Shown here: positions 1 through 9,502 of the stretch, piece after piece
Layout: each line of letters begins with the position of its first letter
Position numbering within the stretch: position 1 is the stretch's first letter
NCBI GenBank assembly: GCA_036489885.1
Contig: DASXEW010000001.1
Span: 930,001 to 994,000 of the forward strand
Origin: Candidatus Baltobacteraceae bacterium
GTDB taxonomy: Bacteria; Vulcanimicrobiota; Vulcanimicrobiia; Vulcanimicrobiales; Vulcanimicrobiaceae
Direction of reading: 5' to 3'
DNA: 64,000 nt
Notes under the pieces: model-generated
Database searches by the model: none
What the model saw: the letters and a program-made list of their open reading frames with translations, nothing else
What the model was told of the DNA's origin: nothing
Program-made: the position numbers and the translations under genes

Positions 1-411
1 CGGAAGGTCGATCGTCGTGACGACGCGCGCACCTTGCACTTCGGAGTGGGGATCAAAGATATTGCGCAACTGAATGAGCGGATTGCTCTGGGGTGCCGGC
101 GCCGCCAAGAACGAATCGAACGATGCTTCGAGTCCGGATTCACCGTAGCGTTGCGAAGCGTACCCGACCGCTTGCGCCAAGAGCGGTCCTTCCGGGTACA
201 TCCGCTTGCCGGCGACCGATTTCGCGAGCACCGATCCGTCGCTCGCAACGATCGTTCCGCGGTGCTCGGCCGGATTCGAACGCAGCGGATTGAACCGATT
301 CGCCCAAAGTTGCGGCCCGTCGATCACCTGTACGTAGATTTGCGCAGCTGTCAGGACGAGAAACAACAGGACGAACAGGGCTCCGAGCCGAGCGATCGCG
401 CGCGAGCTCAT
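1..411 (-). CDS. Class B penicillin-binding protein (PbpA/FtsI-like), N-terminal part, cut by window edge
   Basis: The gene starts with ATG at 411 and runs off the left edge, so about 137 residues are visible. One hydrophobic segment near residues 8-24 (LGALFVLLFLVLTAAQIYV) looks like the membrane anchor of a bitopic peptidoglycan transpeptidase. After it come NPLRSNPAEHRGTI, GYASQRYGESGLE and the end VVTTIDLP, which match the dimerisation region and the stretch before the transpeptidase domain of PbpA/FtsI-type proteins. The SxxK, SxN and KTG catalytic motifs lie outside the window. The start overlaps the stop of the upstream gene by 4 bp (ATGA), so the two are probably co-transcribed. Expected role: D,D-transpeptidase in cell-wall synthesis. 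Confidence 0.85.
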   Translation of the reverse strand, partial: MSSRAIARLGALFVLLFLVLTAAQIYVQVIDGPQLWANRFNPLRSNPAEHRGTIVASDGSVLAKSVAGKRMYPEGPLLAQAVGYASQRYGESGLEASFDSFLAAPAPQSNPLIQLRNIFDPHSEVQGARVVTTIDLP

Positions 412-1148
412 GCTGGGCTCGGTGGCCGTTCCCGCAGCAGCATCAATCCGGCTTCGACGCGTGCAGCGATATATGGCCGGCCGCCTTCCGCGCGCATGAG
501 CTCGTCGATGACGCGGCGTCCAACCGATTCGTCGACTCCCGCAAGCGAGAGAACGAGATCGACGTTCTGGTCGTCGAGCAGATGAGGAACGACGTATCGC
601 GGATTTGGAATCGTCTCCCACAAGCGTTCTTCATAGGGCTCTTCGCGCCACGGCCCACGCCGCCCGAAAACGAGCGCGTGATAGTCCCACGCACACAGTT
701 GCCGTTCGTTCCACGCGAAATGATCGCGAACGCACGTGCGGCGGCAGACCTGGCAGCTCACGAGAATCTCCGCCGGGACGGTCAGCGCATCCAAGACATC
801 CTCGGGCATCTCTTCCGGGTTGAGGAGCAACGTTTCATCGAGTTTCTCCGGAGCTTCGGCCGACCAGCCGATTCGCGTCAGCAGCTCGACGTCGCGAAGC
901 GAGGTCACGAATGCATGTTCATCATCCGGCGCAAACGTCTCGTCCGTCCAGCCGCCGATATTATCCGAGGCGATCCCAACTTTCTGCCATGCTTCACCTT
1001 GGACGACACCGATCGGCGTCCACGCAAGCGGAACGAGCCAAATCGTCAGCTGGTGTTTTTCGGGGACAAAGCTCGACGTGAACGCCAGCGTGCTCGCGTT
1101 ACCGCCGAGCACGAATGCGCGTGGCGCCTGCGTGCTTGCGGGCTGCAT
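408..1148 (-). CDS. Hypothetical protein with a CxxC-type cysteine cluster
   Basis: A 246-residue protein that I do not recognise. It starts with ATG directly after the carB stop and overlaps the penicillin-binding protein gene by 4 bp. It has no signal peptide or clear membrane span. The middle holds three close cysteines (CQVCRRTC) and a fourth further on (QLCAWD), which could bind metal or be redox active. The C-terminus (LAGVDESVGRRVIDELMRAEGG) looks helical and acidic. Its position between carB and a cell-wall gene says little about function. Codon use is like its neighbours, and the tight coupling on both sides supports it being a real gene. Confidence 0.75.
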   Translation of the reverse strand: MQPASTQAPRAFVLGGNASTLAFTSSFVPEKHQLTIWLVPLAWTPIGVVQGEAWQKVGIASDNIGGWTDETFAPDDEHAFVTSLRDVELLTRIGWSAEAPEKLDETLLLNPEEMPEDVLDALTVPAEILVSCQVCRRTCVRDHFAWNERQLCAWDYHALVFGRRGPWREEPYEERLWETIPNPRYVVPHLLDDQNVDLVLSLAGVDESVGRRVIDELMRAEGGRPYIAARVEAGLMLLRERPPSPA

Positions 1149-4100
1149 CTATGATGCCTTCTGCGATCCTGCGACGAGCTCGTGATACTCTTGTAGTGAA
1201 CGTGGGGGACCGGCGGGGTGTTCGAGCGCGTGCGCGAGCGCAGCCGCGGTATCGATGCTGGTGAGACAAGCGATGTTCGTTTCCGCCGCGATACGTCGTA
1301 AGCGATAGCCTTCGGTCGCCTCTCGCGTCCCAGTGACCGTGTTGATGACGAGATCGACACCGCGCCGCCCAACCAGGTCGAGGACGTCATCCGCGCGTTC
1401 GGTGATGATGCCTTCTGCTGCGAGGCGTTCGGCCGTCGTCGGCGGTGCAATTAGAGTGTAGCCGAGATCGACGTACCTGCGCAGCGCTTGCGCTTCGCGC
1501 GGATCGTTCGAGTGTTCCGCCAGCGCAACGAGTACACGGCCACCTTTGCGCGGCATCCGGATCCCAGCGCCTTCGAACGCTTTGCGAAGTGCGCCCGGAA
1601 ACGTTTCATCGATGCCGAGGACTTCGCCGGTTGATTTCATTTCCGGTCCGAGGATCGTTTCGACCCCGCGCATCTTCGCGAACGAAAATACCGGAACTTT
1701 GACGACGACAAACGGTACGTGCGGCCGCAAGCCGAGACCGTAGGGCATTTTGGTAAGGCTCTCGCCCAGCGCGATTCTCGTTGCCGCCGCAACGAGATTG
1801 ATGCCGGTCGCTTTCGAGATTACCGGTACCGTGCGGCTCGCGCGCGGATTCGCTTCGAGAATCAGCAGCTCGTTTTCGTGATACACAAACTGGATGTTAA
1901 GCAAGCCGCGGATCCCAAGCTCTTTTGCGATCGAGAACGTCACGTCCGCAATCTGCTGCTCGATCTTCGAGTCGATCGTCTGCGGCGGATAGACGCTGAT
2001 CGAGTCGCCGGAGTGAATCCCGGCGCGCTCGATGTGCTCGAAGATCCCGGGAATCAAAATGTTATCGCCGTCGAATGCAGCATCGACTTCGAGCTCGAGA
2101 CCGGGCAAATATTTGTCGACCAGCAATGGTGAGTCGGGCGTCGGCGGTTGGGCGCTCTCGACGTACGATGCCAGCTGGCCTTCGTTGTAGACGATCTCCA
2201 TGCCGCGACCCCCGAGTACATATGACGGACGAACCAGGACGGGGAATCCCAGCTCGCGTGCGATGACGCGTGCTTCACGGAACGTTTTCGCCGCACGGCC
2301 TTTGGGGCGCGCGACCCCAAGGCGCGTCAGCGCTTGATCGAATTTCTCGCGATCTTCGGCCATGTCGAGCGAACGCCGGTCGCTTCCGACGATCGGGACA
2401 CCGCGTGCATGCAACTCTTGCGCAAGATTGATCGCAGTTTGCCCGCCGAAGGCGAGCATGACGCCGCGCGCGCCGCTGGCTTTACACGCGGCCTCGACTT
2501 CGTCGGCGCCCGGCGGCTCGAAGACGAGCACGTCCGAGATATCGAAGTCCGTCGAAACTGTTTCCGGGTTGTTGTTGACCACGACCGGCGAGCAGCCGGC
2601 ATCGCGCAGCGCCCAGGCTGCGTGAACGGACGAATAGTCAAACTCGATTCCCTGGCCGATCCGAATCGGACCGCTCCCGACGACGACGACGGCTTCTTTC
2701 GGCGGTTTACGCATCTCGTCGCGCTCGCCGATTGAAAGATAGTAATACGGCGACTTTGCGGGAAACTCGGCAGCTGCGGTGTCGACCATACGAAACGCGC
2801 GTCCGTCACGCTTCGCGTGAGCGTCGTTACCGACGAGCTGCGTGATGCCGAGTGTCGAATAACCCGCGACGCGGGCACGTTCGATTGCGTCGTCGCTGGG
2901 CGTGCGGCGCAGCTCTTCTTCCAGCGAGACGAGCTCGCGCATCTCCCAGAGCCAGAACGGATCGACGGTCGAAATCTTGGCGATGTGTTCGACCGCGACG
3001 TCGCGGCGCATCAGCTCTGAGATTGCCCCGAGGCGCTCGTGTGTCGGCTGGACCAGGACTTCTTCCAGTTCGTCTTGCGTCCAATCCGCGAAGTGCGCGC
3101 CGGTCAGGGTCTCGACCTTGAGGTCGAGTCCACGTAATGCTTTGAGCAATGCCGCTGCGAAGGTGCGTCCGATTCCCATCGCCTCGCCGGTTGATTTCAT
3201 CTGGGTCCCGAGCCGCGTGTCTGCTAGCGGAAACTTATCGAAGGGCCAACGCGGAATCTTCACGACGCAGTAATCGAGGGTCGGCTCGTACGCGGCTTTC
3301 GTCAGACCCGTTACGGGATTCGGGATCTCGTCGAGCGTTTGGCCGAGCGCAATGCGCGTCGAGATTTTCGCAATCGGATAGCCCGTGGCTTTTGACGCCA
3401 GCGCCGACGAGCGCGAGACACGCGGGTTTACCTCGATGATCTGGTACTCGGAGCGCAGCGGATGCAAGGCAAATTGTATATTGCAGCCGCCTTGAACGCG
3501 TAGCGCGCGAATGACGTTGATGCTCGCCGAGCGCAGCATCTGGTATTCATGATCGGAAAGCGTCTGCGAAGGCGCGACAACTATCGAATCGCCGGTATGA
3601 ACACCGACCGGATCGATGTTTTCCATGTTGCACACGACGATGCAATTGTCGGCCTTATCGCGCAGGATCTCGTATTCGATCTCTTTCCATCCGAGCAACG
3701 ATGTCTCGACCAGTGCCTGATGAATCAAACTCGCCGCGAGACCGGATTCGAGCGTGGCTCGCAGCTCGGCCTCATCGCGAACCAGACCACCGCCGGTTCC
3801 GCCCAGCGTGTACGCAGGGCGCACGACGAGTGGGTAGCCGTACTCGGCGGCAAATGCGATTCCAGTCTCGACATCGGTGACGATGACGCTCGAGGGAACC
3901 GGCTCACCGATTGAAAGCATCGTGCTCTTGAACCGCTGACGGTCTTCGGCTAGGCGAATCGTCTCGATCGGAGTTCCGAGCACTTCGACGTTATTTTGCT
4001 CGAGGACTCCGGCTTCGCTGAGCTCGACGGCGAGGTTGAGTCCGGTCTGTCCACCGAGCGTCGGCAGAAGCGCATCCGGCTTTTCCCGCTCGATGATGGC

Positions 4101-4313
4101 CGCAATCGACGCGACGCTGAGGGGCTCGAGATAAACCGCGTCCGCGATTTCCGGATCGGTCATGATCGTCGCCGGATTCGAGTTGACGAGGACGACCCGA
4201 TGGCCTTCCTCGTGCAACGCTCGGCACGCTTGGACACCGGCGTAGTCGAATTCAGCTGCCTGACCGATGATAATTGGACCGGAGCCGATTACGAGGACGT
4301 TCCGCCGGGGCAT
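1149..4313 (-). CDS. carB: Carbamoyl-phosphate synthase large subunit
   Basis: About 1,054 residues, normal for CarB. It makes carbamoyl phosphate from bicarbonate, ammonia (from the CarA glutaminase) and two ATP, for pyrimidine and arginine synthesis. The two homologous ATP-grasp halves are both visible: the first opens with VLVIGSGPIIIGQAAEFDYA and the second with VVVGSGPIRIGQGIEFDYSS; each has an EVNPR/EANPR metal-site motif. An MGS-like C-terminal domain follows (GGRVLVALAEHSND). ATG at 4313 (MPRRNVLVIGSGP) is chosen because homology begins there; an in-frame TTG at 4334 is possible, and nothing longer is credible because the nucleotidyltransferase gene diverges at 4398. carA lies about 6 kb away in a different transcription unit. 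Confidence 0.97.
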   Translation of the reverse strand: MPRRNVLVIGSGPIIIGQAAEFDYAGVQACRALHEEGHRVVLVNSNPATIMTDPEIADAVYLEPLSVASIAAIIEREKPDALLPTLGGQTGLNLAVELSEAGVLEQNNVEVLGTPIETIRLAEDRQRFKSTMLSIGEPVPSSVIVTDVETGIAFAAEYGYPLVVRPAYTLGGTGGGLVRDEAELRATLESGLAASLIHQALVETSLLGWKEIEYEILRDKADNCIVVCNMENIDPVGVHTGDSIVVAPSQTLSDHEYQMLRSASINVIRALRVQGGCNIQFALHPLRSEYQIIEVNPRVSRSSALASKATGYPIAKISTRIALGQTLDEIPNPVTGLTKAAYEPTLDYCVVKIPRWPFDKFPLADTRLGTQMKSTGEAMGIGRTFAAALLKALRGLDLKVETLTGAHFADWTQDELEEVLVQPTHERLGAISELMRRDVAVEHIAKISTVDPFWLWEMRELVSLEEELRRTPSDDAIERARVAGYSTLGITQLVGNDAHAKRDGRAFRMVDTAAAEFPAKSPYYYLSIGERDEMRKPPKEAVVVVGSGPIRIGQGIEFDYSSVHAAWALRDAGCSPVVVNNNPETVSTDFDISDVLVFEPPGADEVEAACKASGARGVMLAFGGQTAINLAQELHARGVPIVGSDRRSLDMAEDREKFDQALTRLGVARPKGRAAKTFREARVIARELGFPVLVRPSYVLGGRGMEIVYNEGQLASYVESAQPPTPDSPLLVDKYLPGLELEVDAAFDGDNILIPGIFEHIERAGIHSGDSISVYPPQTIDSKIEQQIADVTFSIAKELGIRGLLNIQFVYHENELLILEANPRASRTVPVISKATGINLVAAATRIALGESLTKMPYGLGLRPHVPFVVVKVPVFSFAKMRGVETILGPEMKSTGEVLGIDETFPGALRKAFEGAGIRMPRKGGRVLVALAEHSNDPREAQALRRYVDLGYTLIAPPTTAERLAAEGIITERADDVLDLVGRRGVDLVINTVTGTREATEGYRLRRIAAETNIACLTSIDTAAALAHALEHPAGPPRSLQEYHELVAGSQKAS

Positions 4314-4397
4314 TCGCTGGGAGGTTTCGCGCAAGGCCCACGCTTCCTCGAAGGGGTCCCTGTTGGAGGAACCAAGCGTCGCGGCGAAAGGACGCTC

Positions 4398-5141
4398 GTG
4401 AATGCCGTGATCACTGCCGGCGGTCTGGTCGAAGGCGACTTTGCTCGCACGCTTGGAACCGACGTGAAAGCGCTGGCCCGGCTGGGCGGGACAACGATGC
4501 TCGATCGTGCGATCGACGCAGCGCGCGGTGCCGGCGTTGCAAAACTCGCCGTGATCGGTGGCGATGAGGTTCGCGTGCGTTGCCGCAACCGCGTCGAGGC
4601 GGTGATCGATGCTGCAACGGACGGCGGCGAAAACGTCTTGCGAGCACTCGCTGCGTGGGAGGGCGCGCCGCTCCTGTACCTGACCAGTGACATTCCCTTC
4701 GTCACCGCCGCAGCCGTTCAGCGTTTCGCACAGCGTAGCGCGAGTTACTCGATCACGATGCCGCTGGCAGAGCACGACGCGTACGTCCGTCGTTTTCCGG
4801 ATGCGCCCGAACACGTCGTCGAGCTTGGTGGCGAACGCGTCGCAAACGGCAACGTCTTCTTCATCGCTGCCGACGCAATCGCTCCCGTGCGTTCCTGGGC
4901 GACGCGTTTTTTCGGCGCGCGGAAGAGCAAACTCGGGATGGCGCGGCTCTTAGGGCCCGCACTCCTCTTGCGATTCGTCCTCGGGAAACTCACGATCGGT
5001 GCGATCGAAGCCAAGGCACAGCGAACCCTCGGCTTTCCGGTCGCGGCCATCCGCGATAGCGATCCTGAAATCTGTTACGACGTCGACACGCTCGAAGAGT
5101 ATCTCTACGCGCGCGACCAGCTAGAAAGGACGCCGGCGTGA
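4398..5141 (+). CDS. MobA-like nucleotidyltransferase (NTP_transf_3 family)
   Basis: 247 residues with GTG start at 4398, preceded by AAAGGA at good spacing. The N-terminus VNAVITAGG is the nucleotide-binding signature of MobA/GlmU-type nucleotidyltransferases, although the usual GxSxRxG continuation is degenerate (LVEGDFART). LTSDIPFV supplies the metal-binding Asp, and VANGNVFF resembles later family motifs. The end (DSDPEICYDVDTLEEY) fits the family C-terminus. Substrate unknown: molybdopterin guanylylation, sugar-nucleotide synthesis or a phospholactate-type guanylyltransferase are all possible. It overlaps the following MFS gene by 4 bp (GTGA) and diverges from carB across 84 bp. Confidence 0.8.
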   Translation: MNAVITAGGLVEGDFARTLGTDVKALARLGGTTMLDRAIDAARGAGVAKLAVIGGDEVRVRCRNRVEAVIDAATDGGENVLRALAAWEGAPLLYLTSDIPFVTAAAVQRFAQRSASYSITMPLAEHDAYVRRFPDAPEHVVELGGERVANGNVFFIAADAIAPVRSWATRFFGARKSKLGMARLLGPALLLRFVLGKLTIGAIEAKAQRTLGFPVAAIRDSDPEICYDVDTLEEYLYARDQLERTPA

Positions 5142-6325
5142 ACGGCAAGCCCGCAGCAATCGGTGCGTTGTGGCTCGGTATTCAAGTCGTGTGGGGCGCG
5201 ATCTTGGGGATCTCGTTGCAGGCACGCACGACCGAGTTGGGATTACCGAATCCGGTAACCGCATATGCGATCGTCGCCGCATGCGGCGCGACGCTCGCGG
5301 CGATCACGCAGGTCGTCATCGGGTTTCTTGCGGATCGCCGGCGTTCCGACGTGGGCCACCGCCGTGAATTTTACCTCGCCGGCATTGCGATCGCACTGCC
5401 CGCGTTGATCGCCTTCTATTTGGTCCCGGCGTATGCCGGATTCATCGTGGCGTTCGTAGCGTTGCAAATCGGCATGAACGTTTTCGGCGGCCCGTATCAA
5501 GCCGCGGTCCCGGATCACGTTCCACGCTCGCGCAGCGGTTTGGCATCCGCGTGGATGAGTGGCTATCAGTTTGTCGGGCAGTGCATCGGCCTGGTCGTCG
5601 CCACGTTTGCGGGCGATCTTTTCGCGGCCCTTGCGATCGCAAGCATTCTCGGGCTCACGTTCGCGGTGACGTTCGTCCATCTGCGTGGCTTGCATCCGGT
5701 GCAGACGGCGCGCACCCGCCTCCACGTCGATCGTAATTTCCGTACGCTGTTGGCGTCGCGCGCGCTGATCAATCTGGGGTTTTACACGTTCGTCGGTTTC
5801 ATGTTCTTCTTCGTACGGGATGTCTTCGGTGATGCGAGCGCACGCCAAACCACAGGCATGCTGTTCCTGTCCTTTACTCTCGCGGGCGTCCTGGGTGCAG
5901 CGCTGGCCGGCCGGGCATCCGATCAGACCGACAAACGCGTCGTCGTCAGCGCCGCCGGAGTTGCGATCGCCGTGGCCTTGATCTTCTTGGCACTCTCACA
6001 CTCGCTCGTCATGGTGCTGATCTGCGGAACGCTGGCCGGGATTGCATGGGGCGCCTTCTTTACCGCCGATTGGGCGATCGCGTTCGTCGTGCTTCCGAAT
6101 CAGATGATGGCATCGGCGATGGGTGTATGGAATCTTGCGGCCGCGCTTCCGCAAATCGCAGCTCCGGTGATCGGCGCGGCAATCGTCGCATCAGTCGGGC
6201 CTCGCGCCGTGCATCTCGCGATCGTGATCGAATTCGTCCTGGGAACGCTCTGGCTTTGGCGGCTCCCACCGCTACGGGGCGAGACGCTCGATCTTCCAGA
6301 GCTCGCCGTCACGACGATACACTAA
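5138..6325 (+). CDS. MFS transporter (sugar/cation symporter-like)
   Basis: 395 residues, GTG start coupled by 4 bp to the nucleotidyltransferase gene. About twelve hydrophobic segments are evident. The loop after the second or third helix, [19 protein letters not shown], is the MFS signature and resembles the GPH/sucrose symporter type, as does the [12 protein letters not shown]...[16 protein letters not shown] region. Substrate not determinable. The 3' end overlaps the convergent pdxH gene by 54 bp, so the last 18 codons of each are encoded on opposite strands of the same DNA. Confidence 0.85.
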   Translation: MNGKPAAIGALWLGIQVVWGAILGISLQARTTELGLPNPVTAYAIVAACGATLAAITQVVIGFLADRRRSDVGHRREFYLAGIAIALPALIAFYLVPAYAGFIVAFVALQIGMNVFGGPYQAAVPDHVPRSRSGLASAWMSGYQFVGQCIGLVVATFAGDLFAALAIASILGLTFAVTFVHLRGLHPVQTARTRLHVDRNFRTLLASRALINLGFYTFVGFMFFFVRDVFGDASARQTTGMLFLSFTLAGVLGAALAGRASDQTDKRVVVSAAGVAIAVALIFLALSHSLVMVLICGTLAGIAWGAFFTADWAIAFVVLPNQMMASAMGVWNLAAALPQIAAPVIGAAIVASVGPRAVHLAIVIEFVLGTLWLWRLPPLRGETLDLPELAVTTIH

Positions 6326-6847
6326 GCGCTCGTGTAAGCGATTCGGGCGCCCTTCCCAAAACTCGAATCGTTCCGGGCGCACGCGATATCCGCCCCAGTA
6401 CGGCGGACGGGGAACGTCGCCCGGGAAACGCGCTTCGATCTCGGCCATCTTTGCTTCGAGCTCATCGCGGCTGCCGACGGGGCGGCTTTGCGCCGACGCC
6501 CACGCACCGAGGCGATGACCCCGTGGCCGGCTCTGATAGTAGGCGTCCGATTCTTCAGACGTCAGTTTCTCGATCATACCCTCGATGCGGATTTGTCGCG
6601 AAAGCTTGCCCCAGAAAAATAGTAAAGCGACTTGGGGGTTCGCCGCGACGTCGTCGCCTTTGCGACTCTCGTAGTTCGTGTAGAATGTGAAGCCTAGCCG
6701 ATCCCAGCCGCGTAAGAGAACCGTGCGTACCGAAGGACGGCCGTTCGCATCCGCGGTTGCAAGCGACATCGCGTTCGGTTCGTCGAAGCCTGCGTTTTGG
6801 GCGTGCTCGAACCAGGTGCCGAATTCCACAAAGGGATCGGTGTTCAC
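6272..6847 (-). CDS. pdxH: Pyridoxamine 5'-phosphate oxidase
   Basis: 191 residues. It oxidises pyridoxine/pyridoxamine 5'-phosphate to PLP using FMN and oxygen. Visible family motifs are [23 protein letters not shown] split over the FMN-binding strand (only partly quoted), [42 protein letters not shown] and the C-terminal [17 protein letters not shown]...LHERLVYRR...W.IERLAP, which is diagnostic. GTG at 6847 is chosen because it overlaps the vWA gene stop by 4 bp (GTGA) and gives the usual family length; the longer frame upstream is shadow. It is the last gene of the long minus-strand run. Confidence 0.96.
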   Translation of the reverse strand: MNTDPFVEFGTWFEHAQNAGFDEPNAMSLATADANGRPSVRTVLLRGWDRLGFTFYTNYESRKGDDVAANPQVALLFFWGKLSRQIRIEGMIEKLTSEESDAYYQSRPRGHRLGAWASAQSRPVGSRDELEAKMAEIEARFPGDVPRPPYWGGYRVRPERFEFWEGRPNRLHERLVYRRDGELWKIERLAP

Positions 6848-7767
6848 GGGAAACGTCCTGCCGCGAGTGCGCCGACGAAACCGAGGACGAGCGCGCCGGC
6901 TCCGGCAATCGCGAGTCCAAACGAAACGTCGATGCGTCGACGCTCCCAAATGGTCGTGCGCGCAAGATCCCGGAACGTCGCGGCAATCGCTGCGGCATCG
7001 ACGGTACGCGTGTAGGTGCCTTTGCCGGCCGTTGCAATCTCACGCAGCGCATCTTCATCGATCGACGCTTCTTCCGTAGTCCCTGGGATTGCAAGACCAC
7101 TCCCGTTGGTACCGATGCCGACCGTGTAGATCGAAATACCGCGAGCGCCCAGCTGTTGCGCCGTCGAGAGCGGATCCACGCCGTTGTTGTTGACTCCATC
7201 GGTCACGAGCACGATCGCGCGGTGTCCTTGAACTGGTAACATTTGCCCGGCAAGCGCCAACGCATCACCGATTGCGGTCGCACCGTTCGCGGGGGGGACA
7301 TTATCGAGCGCAGACAGCACGCTTGTTTTGTCGTCGTTCAAATCCGCGACGCGCTGCGCATACGTTGCGAACGAGACGATTCCGATTCGTGTTCCGCCCG
7401 GCGTATCTTGTACGAACGCGCGGGCCGCCGCGCGTACGGCGGCTTCACGCGACGGTTCGACGTCCGTTGCGCGCATCGAGCCGGAGGTGTCCAAACATAA
7501 GACTATGCTGCTGTCTTTGGCCGGAACCGGTAAGACAAGACCGACGCCGGCAAAGGCTACGCCGCCGAGCAAAACGCCGAGCGCGATCACGCCGGCGAGC
7601 ACGCGCATCGGCCATGCCGAGATCTGCGCGGCATCCAGCAAGAATGGAAGATTCGAATACGTGAATGCTTCGCGCCGCCGGCGCCGTCCGAGCGCGGCGA
7701 TCAGCCACGCAATCGCGAAAGCGACGAGAATGCTGAGGACGAGTGCCAGTGGGCGCTGAACGCTCAT
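6844..7767 (-). CDS. vWA-domain membrane protein (BatA/BatB-like)
   Basis: 307 residues. Two hydrophobic segments (about 7-26 and 53-80) precede a von Willebrand A domain with a complete MIDAS: DTSGSM at 93-98, a following Thr region (TRIGIVSFA) and [10 protein letters not shown] last hydrophobic stretch ([21 protein letters not shown]) ends the protein. This topology matches BatA/BatB of aerotolerance (Bat) operons. ATG at 7767 overlaps the DUF58 gene stop by 4 bp. Together with the MoxR, DUF58 and BatD-like genes it forms the classic MoxR-vWA module, thought to act in chaperone-like or metal-insertion work at the membrane; the client here is unknown. Confidence 0.9.
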   Translation of the reverse strand: MSVQRPLALVLSILVAFAIAWLIAALGRRRRREAFTYSNLPFLLDAAQISAWPMRVLAGVIALGVLLGGVAFAGVGLVLPVPAKDSSIVLCLDTSGSMRATDVEPSREAAVRAAARAFVQDTPGGTRIGIVSFATYAQRVADLNDDKTSVLSALDNVPPANGATAIGDALALAGQMLPVQGHRAIVLVTDGVNNNGVDPLSTAQQLGARGISIYTVGIGTNGSGLAIPGTTEEASIDEDALREIATAGKGTYTRTVDAAAIAATFRDLARTTIWERRRIDVSFGLAIAGAGALVLGFVGALAAGRFP

Positions 7768-8570
7768 ATTCCGAACGCGGCGTCCAGGGACGCTGCGCCG
7801 TCGTCTGCATTCAGTAACCCGGCGCGCCAACCGCAGGACGCAAACTGTTCTGCGAGCTCGCGCTCGCGGCGAGCGACGGCATCGCGGAACCTGCGGCGAG
7901 ATTTGCCGCCCAGAAAGATCGACCGCGTTGCGCCGCTCTCGGCGTCGCGTAGATTGACGAAACCGTGTAGCGGCATCCCATCGGCCCACGGATCGTGTGC
8001 GATGAGTGCGGTCGAATCGACGAACGCTCCGATCTCGCGGAGCAATTCGACGTCGAGACGTGCGTAGAAGTCGCTGACGACGAGTAAGGCCGAATCGCGC
8101 GGCAAAGCAGCTCGTGCAAGTCGTAATGCCGAATCCAGATCGAATGCCGCGATCTCGCGCCGTTCACGCAACCGGCTCGCTGCGCGCGCTCCCAGTAGGC
8201 GCGGTGCGTCGACGGCGTCGGACAGAATACGCGCGCCGCGATCCTCACGCGCGAGCGCATCTGCCCAAGCATCGAGAGCTTCGTAAGCTGCGGTCCGGAG
8301 CGTGCGCGTGCGGCCGACGTCGAGCGAAGCCGAATCATCAACGATTGCCGCGAAGCACAGCGCATGCTCTTCAAGCAGGACGCGGACTTGGAGGCCGCCT
8401 GCGCGGGCCGTTGCAGCCCAGTCGATGCGGCGCGGATCGTCGCCGTCGACATAACCGCGCAGCTCGGCAATCTCGAACCCGTCGCCGCGTCGTGGATATG
8501 GACGCGTACCTCCGCGCACGACCGGACGCCGGCGTCCGGCGAGCAGGGCGTTGCGGATCGCGGAATTCAC
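7764..8570 (-). CDS. DUF58 domain protein
   Basis: 268 residues, GTG start overlapping the moxR stop by 4 bp. The DUF58 hallmark is present: GDGFEIAELRGYVDGDDPRR followed by IDWAATAR, that is, the conserved Y.pGDd.R.IdW.a.AR. A vWA-like fold is suggested by IVDDSASLDV and the later LLVVSDFYA, but the MIDAS is incomplete. There is no signal peptide and none of the long N-terminal membrane segments seen in some relatives. DUF58 proteins are regular partners of MoxR ATPases; their biochemical role is unsettled. Confidence 0.9.
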   Translation of the reverse strand: MNSAIRNALLAGRRRPVVRGGTRPYPRRGDGFEIAELRGYVDGDDPRRIDWAATARAGGLQVRVLLEEHALCFAAIVDDSASLDVGRTRTLRTAAYEALDAWADALAREDRGARILSDAVDAPRLLGARAASRLRERREIAAFDLDSALRLARAALPRDSALLVVSDFYARLDVELLREIGAFVDSTALIAHDPWADGMPLHGFVNLRDAESGATRSIFLGGKSRRRFRDAVARRERELAEQFASCGWRAGLLNADDGAASLDAAFGI

Positions 8571-9502
8571 GGCGTCGGTACTTGAGTGATGAACGACTCG
8601 AGCAATTCGACGATGTCGATCTTCTCGCTCGCGACGCGATACGTAAATCCGACGCGGTGCCGCAGCGTGGGTACGGCCAGCGAACGAATGTCGTCCGGCA
8701 CGACGTAGGTGCGACCCTCGAACACGGCGCGCGCTTTTGCGAGCTGGGCCAGAATGAGAGCCGCCCGCGGACTCGCACCGCGCTCGACGTAGCGGCCGCG
8801 CGTGCCGTCCGGGTCGCGCGTCGCGCGAATCATGTCGACGATGTAGGAACGCAGACGCGGTTCCAAGTGGACTCGTTCGGCTTCGCGCTTCCATTCGCGA
8901 ATGTCATCAAGCGTCACCGCGTCGCGAACCGGGTGGACTTCGCTTCCGCCGAAGCGTTCGAGAATCGCAACCTCTTCTTCGCGCGACGGATAGTCGACGT
9001 AGAGATTGAGGGCGAAGCGGTCGCGTTGGGCTAAGGGAAGCGCATAGGTGCCGTCGTCGTCGAGCGGATTCATCGTGGCGAGCACGACGAAGGGTTCCGG
9101 GAACGGCAGCGTCTCGGGGCCGATAGTGGCTTGCCGTTCTTGCATCCCTTCGAGTAACGCGGATTGAACTTTCGCGGGCGAACGATTGATCTCGTCCGCG
9201 AGAACGATGTTCGCGAAGATCGGTCCGGGGACCGTCGCGAAGTTTCCCGTGCGCTGATCGAACACGCGCGTACCGACGATATCGCTCGGCAACAGATCCG
9301 GCGTGAATTGAATCCGCCGGAACGTTCCGCCGATGGCTTGAGCCAAACTGCGCGCAGCCAGGGTTTTCGCAACGCCGGGCGGCCCTTCGAGGAGAACGTG
9401 ACCGTTGGCGATCAGCGCGACGAGCATGCCATCGACGACGACGTGTTGCCCGACGATCGTTTGCTCGACGGCGGCGCGAAGGGCGCCTGGGCGCGCGCTC
9501 AT
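8567..9502 (-). CDS. MoxR-family AAA+ ATPase
   Basis: 311 residues. Walker A GPPGVAKT at 40-47, Walker B with IVLADEINR, sensor 1 region VVLATMNP and the MoxR signature LPLAQRDRFALNLYVDYPS. C-terminal part has GASPRAALIL and RHRVGFTYRV, typical of the family lid domain. MoxR ATPases act as chaperones with vWA-protein partners, and here all partners are adjacent: a BatD-like gene upstream (4-bp overlap) and DUF58 and vWA genes downstream (4-bp overlaps). Confidence 0.96.
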   Translation of the reverse strand: MSARPGALRAAVEQTIVGQHVVVDGMLVALIANGHVLLEGPPGVAKTLAARSLAQAIGGTFRRIQFTPDLLPSDIVGTRVFDQRTGNFATVPGPIFANIVLADEINRSPAKVQSALLEGMQERQATIGPETLPFPEPFVVLATMNPLDDDGTYALPLAQRDRFALNLYVDYPSREEEVAILERFGGSEVHPVRDAVTLDDIREWKREAERVHLEPRLRSYIVDMIRATRDPDGTRGRYVERGASPRAALILAQLAKARAVFEGRTYVVPDDIRSLAVPTLRHRVGFTYRVASEKIDIVELLESFITQVPTP

